64,000 nt of DNA from a gamma proteobacterium symbiont of Stewartia floridana (GTDB lineage Bacteria; Pseudomonadota; Gammaproteobacteria; Chromatiales; Chromatiaceae), in the NCBI GenBank assembly GCA_003676145.1, contig NAUB01000020.1:1-64000 (forward strand), given 5' to 3'. The notes under the pieces were generated by a model that had not been told where the DNA came from, did not search any database, and worked only from the letters and a program-made list of their open reading frames with translations. Position 1 is the first letter of the stretch, and each line of letters starts with the position of its first letter. A program made the translations under genes and the position numbers. Shown here in pieces: positions 45,303 through 54,844 of the stretch.

Positions 45303-46229
45303 TCAGACATAGTCCAACCATTCCGGATGGGATGCCAAGCGACCATGTACCAGGTCGAAATAGCGCTTTTGCAGCTCACCGGTGATCGGCCCCCGACCAC
45401 CCGTACCGATGGCCCGGTTGTCGACCTCGCGGATCGGCGTCACTTCCGCCGCGGTACCGGTGAAAAAGGCCTCGTCAGCAATATAGACCTCATCCCGGGT
45501 AATGCGCTTCTCAACCACTTTGTAATTCAGCTCTTCGGCCAGCTCGATCACCGTCTTGCGGGTTATCCCGTCCAGCGCCGAAGTCAGATCCGGGGTATAG
45601 ATCACGCCATCGCGAACGATGAAGATGTTCTCTCCCGAACCCTCCATGACATAGCCTTCAGCGTCGAGCAGCAGAGCCTCGTCATAGCCGTCATGCAGCG
45701 CTTCCTGCAGGGCCATCATGGAGTTCATGTAGTTGCCGTTGGCCTTTGCCCGGCACATGGTGATATTCACATGGTGACGGGTAAACGAGGAGACCCGGAT
45801 ACGGATACCCTTCTCCATGTTTTCCGCCCCCAGATAGGCGCCCCACTCCCAGGCGGCAACCATGCAGTGGACTTTCAGATTGTCCGCCCGCAGCCCCATG
45901 CCTTCGGAGCCATAGAAGCACATCGGCCGGATATAGGCCGAGTCGAGATTGTTCTCCCGCACCACTGCTCGCTGGGCCTCATTGATGGTCTCGCGATCGA
46001 AGGGAATGGTCATATTCAGGATATGGCCGGAACGAAACAGCCGGTCGGTATGTTCCTGCAGACGGAAGATCGCCGTGCCCTTTTCGGCATGGTAGGCGCG
46101 CACCCCTTCGAATACCCCCATCCCATAGTGCAGGGTGTGGGTCAGCACATGGGTTTTCGCCTCGCGCCAGGGAACCATTTTGCCATCCAGCCAGATGACA
46201 CCGTCACGGTCAGCCATTGTCGACATCAT
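45303..46229 (-). CDS. ilvE: Branched-chain-amino-acid aminotransferase
   Basis: A 308-residue fold-type-IV PLP enzyme that makes leucine, isoleucine and valine from their keto acids. MADRDGVIWLDGKMVPW and THTLHYGMGVFEGVRAY are the family N terminus, and the Schiff-base Lys is in the CRAKANGNYMNSM region. MEGSGENIF and FFTGTAAEVTPI complete the site. It starts in the end of glnE (20-base overlap from the first ATG; another ATG four codons on gives an 8-base overlap). Confidence 0.95.
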   Translation of the reverse strand: MMSTMADRDGVIWLDGKMVPWREAKTHVLTHTLHYGMGVFEGVRAYHAEKGTAIFRLQEHTDRLFRSGHILNMTIPFDRETINEAQRAVVRENNLDSAYIRPMCFYGSEGMGLRADNLKVHCMVAAWEWGAYLGAENMEKGIRIRVSSFTRHHVNITMCRAKANGNYMNSMMALQEALHDGYDEALLLDAEGYVMEGSGENIFIVRDGVIYTPDLTSALDGITRKTVIELAEELNYKVVEKRITRDEVYIADEAFFTGTAAEVTPIREVDNRAIGTGGRGPITGELQKRYFDLVHGRLASHPEWLDYV

Positions 46230-49104
46230 GAAAACTTCTCTCGTTCAACTCTTCATTGTGCATCAGACAGGACCAGAGATCCTGCACCAGTGCCCGCTCT
46301 TCGGCAAGCTTCTCACTCTCCACCAGCGCCGGCTGATCCTGTAGCGCACTGCGATGGTAGACCGCCCGCAGCACCTTGTAGATCCCCATCATGCGATCTG
46401 CGGCTTGATTGTCGAGCAATCCCAGTTTGGAAAGCGTCTCCAGCAGGCGAATGTTATCCGTCCAGACCAACAGTTCTGGGTGGTGATGCGCCCACCGAAG
46501 GACCGTGTATTGAACCATAAATTCAATATCGACGATACCGCCCCGGCCCTGCTTCAGGTCAAACAGCTCCTGGTTGCTCTTATCCAGCGCGGAACGCATC
46601 TTCTCCCGCATCTCGACAACCTCACCACGCAGCTTATCCGGCTCCCGCTCGGAACCGATGATGCCGCGCCGTATCTCATCGAAGCGCTCAGCCAGCCTGG
46701 CATCCCCGGCGACCACTCTGGCCCGCACCAACGCCTGATGTTCCCAGGTCCAGGCGCTGTTCTTCTGGTAGGTCTCGAAGGTCTCCAGGGAGGCCACCAT
46801 CATGCCGGAGTTGCCGTTCGGCCGCAGACGCATATCCACTTCATAGAGTATCCCCGACGGGGTTCGGGTGGTCATGATATGGATGAACCGCTGCGCCATG
46901 CGGGCATAGAAAACGTCCACTGAGACCGGTTTCCTGCCTTTGGTATAGGCATTCCGATCGGCACAGCCATGCAGAAACACCATATCCAGGTCTGAGCCGA
47001 AGCCCAATTCGATACCCCCCAGCTTGCCGTAGCCGACCACAGCGAAGCCGGTCTCTCCCGGCTCGATCCCAGGCGGTTCTCCATGTCGCCGCACCATCTC
47101 CTGGTAAGTCAGCTGAATCACCTGCTCGATGATGCTTTCAGCGATCCAGGTGAGATAGTCACTGACCACCATCAGCGGGATCTGATCGGCGATGTCCGCC
47201 GCTGCCACTCTCAGGCGGTTACTCTGGGCAAACTGGCGGAGCCGCTCCATCTGGCTCTCCAGGTCATCCGCATCGATACGGGATATCTGCTCGGCCAGCT
47301 CTGCGCTGAGCGCCTCCCGCTTGAGGGGTGAATAGAGCCGGCGCGGATCGAGTAACTCATCCATCAGGATCGGATGACGGGTCAGCATGCTCGCCACCCA
47401 GTGGCTGATACCGGCCAGCTTGACCAGTTGGGAGAGCACCATCGGATTTTCGATCAACAGGGCAATATAGGCGGTTCGGCGGGCAACCGCCTCCAGCAGA
47501 TTGAGCACTCTGGGCAGGGTGACGTCGGCACTCTCGGACTGTCCGACCGCCTGCAACAACAGCGGCATCAACTGATCGAGACGCTCCCGGCCCTTGCTGC
47601 TCAGCTGACGGCAGGCGTGACTGTTGCGCAGGTGATTCAAAAGATGAAGCGCCTGATCCGGCTTACCGAAGCCATATTGATGGAGCACCGATTCGGCCTG
47701 CTCCTCATCCAACATATCGTTCCATACCGCAGCAAACGGCTGATTCTCCTGATCCGCTTCAGCCTGCGGGGCAGCGAAAACCATATCGAAATGGCCCTGT
47801 ACCCGTTTGCGATGCTGCTCCAGCACCTCTGAGAAAAGCCTCCAGTCGTCAAATCCCATGGATCGTGCCAGACGCAATCTCAGCGTCTCGTCCGATGGCA
47901 ATAGATGGGTCTGCTTGTCCTGCCAGGCTTGAATGCGGTTTTCCACCAGGCGCAGAAACTCGTAGGCTTCGGTCAGTTCCCGCACCGCATACTCCGGCAG
48001 CAGCTTACGCGCCTGCAACAGCTTCAATACTGAGAGTATGGGACGGATCTGCAGATCTTTATCCCGCCCACCCCGGATCAACTGAAAGGCCTGCCCGATG
48101 AACTCGATCTCACGGATTCCACCAGGTCCAAGTTTGATGTTGGCTTCCATCCCTTTCTTATGCAGTTCACTGCTGATCAGCTGCTTCATCTCCCGCAGTG
48201 ACTCGATGGCGCTGAAATCCAGGTAGCGGCGGTAGACGAAGGGCCTCAGCATCCCCATCAGCTCATCGCCCGCATCCACATCGCCGGCAACCACCCTGGC
48301 CTTGATCATGGCATAGCGCTCCCACTCACGGGCCTGGGAACCGTAGTAGCTCTCCATCGCGGAGAAGCTCATCGCCAGCGGGCCAACCGTGCCAAACGGA
48401 CGCAAGCGGGTATCCACCCGGAAGACGAAGCCATCCGCCGTATGGTTATCCAGCGCCTGCACCAGCTTCTGGCAGAGGCGGATGAAAAACTGCTCATTGG
48501 TAAGGCGTCGCGCGCCATCGGTCTGGCCTGACTCGGGATAGGCGAAGATCAGATCGATGTCGGAGGAGAGGTTGAGCTCACGGGCGCCCAGCTTACCCAT
48601 CCCCAACACCACCAGGGGCTGAGCCTCCCCTTGTTCGTTTCTCGGCACCCCCATCTCGTTGCAACACCACTCATAGAGGTGCTGCAGAGCCAGCTCAATC
48701 GAAGCGTCCGCCAGTGCAGAGAGATCCTCCAGGGTCTCAGCCAGCTCAGCCAGGCCGGTCAGGTCGCGCCAGATGATGCGCACCATCTGCTCACGGCGGA
48801 ATTTGCGAAGTTGCCTGCCCAGTGCCTGCTCATCGCTGATTCCACTCAGATGGTCCGCCAGACGGGAGGCCATTTCACCCGTCTCGAAACTGCCTCCCAG
48901 CAGGCCCTGCTGGTGCAGCTCCGGCAACAGTTCCGGAAAACGGTTGGCCACCTGGAGGACAAAATCACTGCCCTCCCAGACCCGCCTCAATTGGTTGATA
49001 AACAGCCGGTCCTCCGGTGGACTCAGTTCCGCATCAGCCAGTTTCTCACACCACTGCTGCCACTGTTGTTCGTGCTCTTGGTCTAGCTCCACGCCTCTTC
49101 TCAT
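46210..49104 (-). CDS. glnE: Bifunctional glutamine synthetase adenylyltransferase/deadenylylase
   Basis: A 964-residue enzyme controlling glutamine synthetase by adding and removing AMP, in answer to PII. Both nucleotidyltransferase halves are intact: GMGKLGARELNLSSDIDLIF (N-terminal, deadenylylating) and GYGKLGGIELGFGSDLDMVF (C-terminal, adenylylating). The helical linker includes KLGPGGIREIEFI and GRGGIVDIEFMVQY. The ATG at 49104 follows an in-frame TTG; a GTG four codons on is an alternative. Operon with ilvE and the zinc-finger gene. Confidence 0.95.
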   Translation of the reverse strand: MRRGVELDQEHEQQWQQWCEKLADAELSPPEDRLFINQLRRVWEGSDFVLQVANRFPELLPELHQQGLLGGSFETGEMASRLADHLSGISDEQALGRQLRKFRREQMVRIIWRDLTGLAELAETLEDLSALADASIELALQHLYEWCCNEMGVPRNEQGEAQPLVVLGMGKLGARELNLSSDIDLIFAYPESGQTDGARRLTNEQFFIRLCQKLVQALDNHTADGFVFRVDTRLRPFGTVGPLAMSFSAMESYYGSQAREWERYAMIKARVVAGDVDAGDELMGMLRPFVYRRYLDFSAIESLREMKQLISSELHKKGMEANIKLGPGGIREIEFIGQAFQLIRGGRDKDLQIRPILSVLKLLQARKLLPEYAVRELTEAYEFLRLVENRIQAWQDKQTHLLPSDETLRLRLARSMGFDDWRLFSEVLEQHRKRVQGHFDMVFAAPQAEADQENQPFAAVWNDMLDEEQAESVLHQYGFGKPDQALHLLNHLRNSHACRQLSSKGRERLDQLMPLLLQAVGQSESADVTLPRVLNLLEAVARRTAYIALLIENPMVLSQLVKLAGISHWVASMLTRHPILMDELLDPRRLYSPLKREALSAELAEQISRIDADDLESQMERLRQFAQSNRLRVAAADIADQIPLMVVSDYLTWIAESIIEQVIQLTYQEMVRRHGEPPGIEPGETGFAVVGYGKLGGIELGFGSDLDMVFLHGCADRNAYTKGRKPVSVDVFYARMAQRFIHIMTTRTPSGILYEVDMRLRPNGNSGMMVASLETFETYQKNSAWTWEHQALVRARVVAGDARLAERFDEIRRGIIGSEREPDKLRGEVVEMREKMRSALDKSNQELFDLKQGRGGIVDIEFMVQYTVLRWAHHHPELLVWTDNIRLLETLSKLGLLDNQAADRMMGIYKVLRAVYHRSALQDQPALVESEKLAEERALVQDLWSCLMHNEELNERSFHDVDNG

Positions 49105-49221
49105 CAATCTGAATTATTCTTTTGGCACCGTGTTCAGGTTACACCGGCAACGGGATTCTACCAACCTGTTATTGGCCGCTGCTATCGATCCTGCGAAACC
49201 AGGCAGGCGGCACAAAGACTG

Positions 49222-49368
49222 GGGCCTGTTAACACGAATCCAATGCGCCCTGTTGCGCCCAGCGGCGTTATCATTCGCTCATGTCGAATGGCTACGCTAC
49301 GCTCATTCTGCCTTGCTGGACACAAAAACAGACCCAGCAGGGCGTATTGGATTAGTGTTAACAGGCCC
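49222..49368. repeat. Dispersed inverted-repeat element, complete copy
   Basis: This 147-base element has long terminal inverted repeats. The outer 14 bases GGGCCTGTTAACAC are mirrored exactly by GTGTTAACAGGCCC, and the symmetry continues through GAATCCAAT...GCGCCCTG against CAGGGCGTATTGGATT for about 30 bases. The centre includes a small hairpin (CATTCG-CTCATGT-CGAATG). There is no open frame. It lies in the 351-base gap between glnE and the biosynthetic cluster. Copies or ends also occur at 1-113, 36454-36467 and 57494-57520. It is MITE-like, with possible TA at its ends (CCCTA). Confidence 0.85.
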
Positions 49369-49455
49369 TAGCTGGGGATAACGATTATTGCCAAGGCGTT
49401 ACAAATCACATAGGGTTGCTCTCTCCGCAAACTGGCGCCAGAGACCAGATCAGGC

Positions 49456-50379
49456 ATGATCAAGCTGCAGCAAATAGCGTATCACTACCCACACCATCCC
49501 CCGCTCTTCGAGGGCGTGGACCTGGCTGTTGCCAAGGGGTCCCTGTTTGGCTTGCTCGGCCCAAACGGAGCGGGTAAAACGACCCTCATCTCGTTGATGA
49601 CCGGTCAGCTGCAACCCTCAGCCGGCGAAATCGAGATCGATGGTGAAAGCTACCCGGCAGACCGCACATCGATTCTGCAAAAGCTGGCCCACATCCCCCA
49701 GGAATATGCCTTCTACCCACAGTTGAGCGTACTGGAAAATCTGCAGTTCTTCGCCAGCCTCTATCCCGCACAGGAGAGTAACAGGGCCCAGCTGATCGAT
49801 CAGGCGCTGGAGCTGACCGGACTGACAGAACAGAGGCGAAGGCTGGCAAAACACTTCTCCGGTGGTTTGAAACGTCGCCTCAACCTGGCGATCGGTCTAC
49901 TCAACAAACCGCGATTGATCTTTCTCGATGAACCCACCGTGGGGATAGATCCTCAATCCCGCCATTTCATCCTGCAATCGATCCGGGAACTGAACAAGGC
50001 CGGCAGCACCATCGTCTACACCAGCCACTACATGGAAGAGATCGAACAGCTGTGCGACCAGGTGGCCATCATGGATCATGGCAGGATCCTGGTGCAGGGT
50101 GCGCTCCGCCAGATCCTCAAACGGGACCCTCAGCTGGTCGTCGAACTGGCACCAATAGACGACCAGAACCGATACGCACAGCTGAACAACACCCTGCAGA
50201 CCAGGGGCTTCAGCCTCTCCGAACTGACCATCAGCGGGTATCCGAAAGATCAGACGGAGATCGGCGAACTGCTACAGGTAGTGGCTTCACTCAACCTCTC
50301 TGTGGTCAATCTTTCCTACGGTAAACATACCCTGGAAAAGCTGTTTTTCGAATTGACCCATACCCGCTTGAGAGATTGA
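49456..50379 (+). CDS. ABC-2 type exporter ATPase
   Basis: A 307-residue ATPase of the DrrA/CcmA class: Walker A GPNGAGKT, signature HFSGGLKRRLNL, Walker B LIFLDEPTVGID and VYTSHYMEE. The C-terminal 80 residues are the usual extension of lipid and drug exporters. It starts an operon of five genes with an ABC-2 permease, ACP and two ketosynthase-like proteins, so it probably exports the product of this cluster. Confidence 0.88.
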   Translation: MIKLQQIAYHYPHHPPLFEGVDLAVAKGSLFGLLGPNGAGKTTLISLMTGQLQPSAGEIEIDGESYPADRTSILQKLAHIPQEYAFYPQLSVLENLQFFASLYPAQESNRAQLIDQALELTGLTEQRRRLAKHFSGGLKRRLNLAIGLLNKPRLIFLDEPTVGIDPQSRHFILQSIRELNKAGSTIVYTSHYMEEIEQLCDQVAIMDHGRILVQGALRQILKRDPQLVVELAPIDDQNRYAQLNNTLQTRGFSLSELTISGYPKDQTEIGELLQVVASLNLSVVNLSYGKHTLEKLFFELTHTRLRD

Positions 50380-50383
50380 AAGT

Positions 50384-51574
50384 ATGCTGTTTGCAGTGAT
50401 CAAGAAAGAGCTGTTGCTGGTCTCCCGGGACATCCATGCCCTGCTGGTGCTGTTCCTGCTGCCGATCGTATTCATCCTGATCATGTCCCTGGCACTGCAG
50501 GACCGGATGGGCGGCGAGTCCAAGGACCGCCCTGCAGTGGGCCTGTGGATGGCAGCCGACAATCATGACAATGGGGAGCTGATCCAGCATTTCCAACAGC
50601 TTGAAGGGGTAAGGGTTGAAAACTTCGAAAGCCCGGCAGAGCTGACCCGCGCCCTGCAGCAGGGAGCGATCATCGCTGGCGTCATGCTGCCCGCACGGTT
50701 TGAGAAGATCATCCAGGCCCCGGTGACCGAAAGCAGTGAAAAACTGCGGGTGCTCTATGGGGCCACCCTGCCAGGTTCAATGCGTCGATCGATCCTGGGT
50801 GCGGTACGGCAGGCCCTCGGCGCCTATCAGGTCAATCAACTGTTCAAACATGACGACCTCACTGAAACAGAGCGCCAGCAGCGGGTCGACCATCTGCTGG
50901 GTAAATCCCTGGTTGTCACAGAGACACTTGGCGCCGAGACGCAATCCCAGCCCAATTCGGTTCAGCAGAGTGTTCCCGCCTGGCTGATTTTTGCAATGTT
51001 CTTTGTGGTGCTGCCGATCTCCACAACCCTGCTGACAGAACGCCAGCAAGGCACGCTGCATCGCCTGCAGACCCTGCCGGTACCCCGCAGCTATCTGCTG
51101 ATCGGCAAACTGATACCCTACCTGGGAATCAACCTGATACAGGCGGCATTGATGCTGCTGGTCGGCATCCATCTGGTACCGCTGCTGACCGGTGAGGGAC
51201 TGCAACTCAACGGGCAGAGCTGGTTGCTGCTGCCGTTGATCATAGCCACCAGTCTGTCGGCGATCAGCTTCGCCCTGCTGATCGCCACCCAGGCCAAGAC
51301 CACTGAGCAGGCCACCACGCTTGGCGGAATCAGCAACCTTATTCTGGCCGCCATTGGTGGTATCATGGTGCCGACTTTTGTAATGCCTGAGCTGATGCAG
51401 CAGATCGCCGCTCTCTCTCCCATGAACTGGGCGCTGGAAGGCTTCTTCTCCATCCTGTTGAGACAAGGTGGATGGGCCATGGCCGGGCCCGAGATTCTCA
51501 AGTTGTTGGCATTCTCCGGCTGTTTGTTTTTACTTTCACTCCATTCATATAAAGGCCTGACGGAAATCAAATAA
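50384..51574 (+). CDS. ABC-2 type exporter permease
   Basis: A 396-residue permease with one helix (about 13-35), a periplasmic domain (36-195) and a C-terminal set of five or six helices. The ABC2_membrane pattern LLTERQQGTLHRLQTLPVPRS and GGIMVPTFVMP are visible. It begins 4 bases after the ATPase gene, and its stop overlaps the ACP start (TAATG). That overlap ties transport to acyl-ACP chemistry. Confidence 0.85.
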   Translation: MLFAVIKKELLLVSRDIHALLVLFLLPIVFILIMSLALQDRMGGESKDRPAVGLWMAADNHDNGELIQHFQQLEGVRVENFESPAELTRALQQGAIIAGVMLPARFEKIIQAPVTESSEKLRVLYGATLPGSMRRSILGAVRQALGAYQVNQLFKHDDLTETERQQRVDHLLGKSLVVTETLGAETQSQPNSVQQSVPAWLIFAMFFVVLPISTTLLTERQQGTLHRLQTLPVPRSYLLIGKLIPYLGINLIQAALMLLVGIHLVPLLTGEGLQLNGQSWLLLPLIIATSLSAISFALLIATQAKTTEQATTLGGISNLILAAIGGIMVPTFVMPELMQQIAALSPMNWALEGFFSILLRQGGWAMAGPEILKLLAFSGCLFLLSLHSYKGLTEIK

Positions 51575-51843
51575 TGAAAGGTTCAACGGATACTCAGTTC
51601 AAATCGGAACTCAAACAGATGATCGTTGAAGAGTGCCGGTTAGATGATTTCGATCCCCAGGATATCAAGGACGACGAATATCTGGCCGGACCGGAGGCTC
51701 GTTTTGGACTCGACTCCATCGATATGCTTCAAGTCATCGTCACGATCAAAAACCGCTACGGCGTACACATCCAGAATGACGCCGAATCAAGAGAGATTCT
51801 TGCCACCATCAACAACCTGGCGGACCATTTACGCCCAGAGTAA
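51574..51843 (+). CDS. Acyl carrier protein
   Basis: An 89-residue ACP with the phosphopantetheine serine S48 in ARFGLDSIDML. The acidic helix pattern is normal, and a short insertion (EYLAGPEA) sits before the serine helix. It is encoded between the exporter and the ketosynthase, one base overlapping the former and 4 bases before the latter. It is probably the dedicated carrier for the cluster, distinct from the fatty-acid AcpP. Confidence 0.9.
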   Translation: MKGSTDTQFKSELKQMIVEECRLDDFDPQDIKDDEYLAGPEARFGLDSIDMLQVIVTIKNRYGVHIQNDAESREILATINNLADHLRPE

Positions 51844-51847
51844 GGAA

Positions 51848-52996
51848 ATGGAGTCAACCAAGCTTCCCATCATCGGATATGCCTGCGCATCCCACCTCGG
51901 CGAATCACTCAGCAATCCGTCGGGTCCGCACGGTGCAAGCGGGCAGTTCGGACCGCCCACGCTGCAACTCGATTCCACCCGACTGCAGCTGCCCTACTAT
52001 TCGCTCGACGATGATTTCGACGATCCGGATCGAACCGAACGCATCCTCTTCGAAGTCATCGAAAAGGCTCTGCAGAGGAGTCAGTTGAGCCCAGCTGAGA
52101 TCCGTCACACCGGTCTGTTCATCGGCTCATCCTCCTATGACCTGCGCGACAGTGAGATCGATTACAGACAGAAGCTTGAGGCGGGGGATCAATCCGCGGT
52201 GCCAATGCCGTTTACCGGTTACAACCGCCTGGGCGAATCGATCTGCCGCAAATTTGCTATCGACAGTGAACCTTTCAATATCAACTCGGCCTGCACCTCC
52301 AGTGCGAATGCCCTGTTGCTGGCCCAGAGTATGGTGCAGCAGGGTTTTTACGAGCATGCGCTGGTGGTGGGCATCGAACTCTATAACGAGACCACCCTTA
52401 ACGGTTTCGCCGGCATGCAACTGATCGCCGAGCAGCGTGTTGCCCCCTTCGACAAAACCCGGGACGGCATCATCCTGGGCGAATCCTGCTCCGCTGTGAT
52501 CATCAGCAGGCAGAGCAAAGGTTCAGCCTCTCTGATGCTGCGCGGTGGTGGCAGCTGCTTCGACCCCTACAGTATCACCACATCGAACCCGGATGGTTCG
52601 ACCATCGCCCGGACGCTGGAAAATGCACTGCACCAGACGGGTACCGAAAGATCCGATGTGGTTGCGATCAAAACCCACGGTACAGCGACCTATATGAATG
52701 ACATTTCAGAGTCGCAGGGGATTCTCAGCGCATTTCCCGAACAGACACCACCGATCACCGCCATCAAACCCTATGTAGGTCATACTCTCGGGGCATGTGG
52801 CACACTGGAACTGATTCTGTTTGCCGAGGCACTTGAACAGGGGTACATACCCAAGACCCCCAACTTTGAAATCTCCGATCCGGAGCTCTCTCTAACCCCA
52901 CTGCAAGAGGATCTTGACGCTACGGATGGCGTCTATCTTCTCAACTATTTTGGATTCGGCGGTAGCAATACCGTACTCGTCGTGGAAAAGGTCTAA
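51848..52996 (+). CDS. Beta-ketoacyl-ACP synthase (FabF-like)
   Basis: A 382-residue ketosynthase with the catalytic triad Cys-His-His: C149 in NSACTSSANALL, H277 in KTHGTATYMND and H312 in PYVGHTLGACG. The G-S-N end NYFGFGGSNTVLV is intact. It should condense malonyl-ACP with an acyl chain. It is 20-30 residues shorter than FabF at the N terminus. AAGGA lies close before the ATG. Its stop overlaps the next gene (TAATG), which encodes a KS-like partner, recalling KS/chain-length-factor pairs. Confidence 0.9.
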   Translation: MESTKLPIIGYACASHLGESLSNPSGPHGASGQFGPPTLQLDSTRLQLPYYSLDDDFDDPDRTERILFEVIEKALQRSQLSPAEIRHTGLFIGSSSYDLRDSEIDYRQKLEAGDQSAVPMPFTGYNRLGESICRKFAIDSEPFNINSACTSSANALLLAQSMVQQGFYEHALVVGIELYNETTLNGFAGMQLIAEQRVAPFDKTRDGIILGESCSAVIISRQSKGSASLMLRGGGSCFDPYSITTSNPDGSTIARTLENALHQTGTERSDVVAIKTHGTATYMNDISESQGILSAFPEQTPPITAIKPYVGHTLGACGTLELILFAEALEQGYIPKTPNFEISDPELSLTPLQEDLDATDGVYLLNYFGFGGSNTVLVVEKV

Positions 52997-53865
52997 TGGA
53001 TTTGAACCTCTCTCTGTTTGCTTATGGTGGCTTTAGTCAGACTGTTGACCAGCAGCTGCCCGATCTGAACCAGGCGTTGAAGGCGCTACCCTATAAGCTG
53101 CCTCGCCGCTCGGATCGACTCACCCAGCTGAGCCTGTTGGGCCTGCACCAGAGCTCTGGCGATGCCGGTTTCGATGCCGGGATGCATCTGGTTCTGGCAA
53201 GTGGTGACGCCAACCTCAACAGCACCATCCTCAATAGCGAGCAGATCTTTGACAGCGGCACCCTGCCCAATCCGATCGGTTTCATCAATACCGTCAACAA
53301 CTCAACCGCCTACCATATCTGTGTCACCCTAGGGGTCCAGGGACAGGCGATCAGCGTATCCAGGGACCACTGCTCCCTCGAGGCCGGACTGCAGATTGCG
53401 GCAACCCTACAACACAGCGACCCATCGCCGATCCTGCTCGGCACCGTCGATGAAGTACCCAATGATCCGGATCAGCATCGGCAGCGTTTGAACATGCCAG
53501 CGGCGACTCCGCTGGCGGAAGGCAGTTTCTGGTTCCACTGTGGCCACCCACAGCAACAGGAAACCGCCCTTGCCACAATCGAATATTGCGGACCGCTGCG
53601 CGACAGTGGGCGCATCGAAGAATTTCTAGAGCAACGTCAGATCAGCCACCACCTGATCGGGGATTTCCTGCACAACAGTGCGGTGAGTGAGATGCAATTG
53701 CCGGGAGCGCGGCTCGTCACCCAGAGCCTGGGCCACTATCTGACGCAAAATGCGGACTACCTGCAGCAATGGCTGGATCAGGCGCAATCCGGTGAGCGTC
53801 TGGGGATGCTGAACGGTACCGCCGGCAGCGACCGACTGACCGTCACTTTGATTCTAAAACACTGA
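52996..53865 (+). CDS. Half-length ketosynthase-like protein
   Basis: A 289-residue protein resembling the N-terminal thiolase-fold half of ketosynthases (the Ketoacyl-synt_2 type found in aryl-polyene clusters). PNPIGFINTVNNSTAYH and ISVSRDHCSLEAGLQIA look like the region around a KS active site, with C126 in the place of the nucleophile, but the two catalytic histidine motifs are absent. It is likely a structural or chain-length partner of the complete ketosynthase just upstream. Its last 23 bases overlap, tail to tail, the BtrH-like gene. Confidence 0.7.
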   Translation: MDLNLSLFAYGGFSQTVDQQLPDLNQALKALPYKLPRRSDRLTQLSLLGLHQSSGDAGFDAGMHLVLASGDANLNSTILNSEQIFDSGTLPNPIGFINTVNNSTAYHICVTLGVQGQAISVSRDHCSLEAGLQIAATLQHSDPSPILLGTVDEVPNDPDQHRQRLNMPAATPLAEGSFWFHCGHPQQQETALATIEYCGPLRDSGRIEEFLEQRQISHHLIGDFLHNSAVSEMQLPGARLVTQSLGHYLTQNADYLQQWLDQAQSGERLGMLNGTAGSDRLTVTLILKH

Positions 53866-54844
53866 GGCGGGCAAACAACTCAGCTTCACGCAAGGCGATC
53901 TTATCCAACTGGTCGGCGATTGAGTCGAAGGTATCGTCATAGCGGGCTTTGCTCTTGCGCGCACACATCAGGGCGAACAGCCGCCACTCATCACCGATCG
54001 ACGACATCTCATCGGCCGCTTCGGCCAGCTGATCCGACGCCAGAATCTCCGCCGCCTCCTGCAGGAAGGCAGCATACATAAAGCGAAAACCGCCACCTCC
54101 GGTGCCGATCTCCTCCTGCATACGCACTATATGGCCGAGATAGAGATGGGCATAGCGCTCCTCCGCATCGACCAGTTTGCGGATGTTTCTGGCCACCCGC
54201 TGAATCCCCTTCGCCCCCGCAATGGGTACAGGACTTCGCTTGCCATTGATCTTGGCGGTGAAACGGATCGCTTTCGGCAGGACGGTTTTGAAATCGATCT
54301 CAGCGGGTACCTCGGCCGGGTAGTAGAGCAGCCCTTTGGGGGCCAGCGCGCCTTTGGCAAAACGCGCCTTGTTGAGACTCGGCCTGTCCACCGTCACCAG
54401 GTGGGAAAACACCGGATCACTGACCTGGAACGCTTCACCCTCACGGCCGTAGACCAGCAGATTATGCGCATTGAAATGGAAGCGCATATCCTCGGGGAAA
54501 TAGGGCAGAAAGAAGACCGAAGTCTGCAGACCGACAATCCGCCCATCATCCAGCAACCGATCAAGCGCGGCTTCACCCTGGGCCGGTTTACGAAATTTCT
54601 GAAACGCCATTTTCAGCCCGCCAATACGCCGCGAGAGGGCACGGATGATCATCCGTGGGGGAGTTCGATAGGCGATCAACGGCAGTCCGTTGATTTTTAC
54701 CATCGGGATATAGGCATAGGTCAGGCCGCTTGCCAGACCGAAGGCCATGGGCTCGGACACCTCCAGTCCATGATATCGAAGCATGGCGGACATGACGCCT
54801 GTCTCACAATGCGCCGCATGCCGGTGCTCGAGTGGTTTATTCAT
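53843..54844 (-). CDS. BtrH-like acyltransferase (BtrH_N plus DUF4872)
   Basis: A 333-residue protein. The N-terminal BtrH domain has the Cys near the start (RHAAHCETGVMSAMLRYHG, C13) with H127 (FNAHNLLVYG) and D143 (VSDP), a papain-like arrangement. The C-terminal part is DUF4872-like, with TGGGGFRFMYAAFLQEAA. BtrH moves an acyl group from an ACP to an amine in butirosin synthesis. By analogy this enzyme may transfer the product from the ACP of this cluster. The ATG at 54844 overlaps the preceding gene by 8 bases. Confidence 0.75.
   Translation of the reverse strand: MNKPLEHRHAAHCETGVMSAMLRYHGLEVSEPMAFGLASGLTYAYIPMVKINGLPLIAYRTPPRMIIRALSRRIGGLKMAFQKFRKPAQGEAALDRLLDDGRIVGLQTSVFFLPYFPEDMRFHFNAHNLLVYGREGEAFQVSDPVFSHLVTVDRPSLNKARFAKGALAPKGLLYYPAEVPAEIDFKTVLPKAIRFTAKINGKRSPVPIAGAKGIQRVARNIRKLVDAEERYAHLYLGHIVRMQEEIGTGGGGFRFMYAAFLQEAAEILASDQLAEAADEMSSIGDEWRLFALMCARKSKARYDDTFDSIADQLDKIALREAELFARLSVLESK

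Noticed and set aside
45327-46520. 397-residue frame opposite ilvE and glnE
   Set aside because: It crosses two real genes in antisense and has no family motifs.
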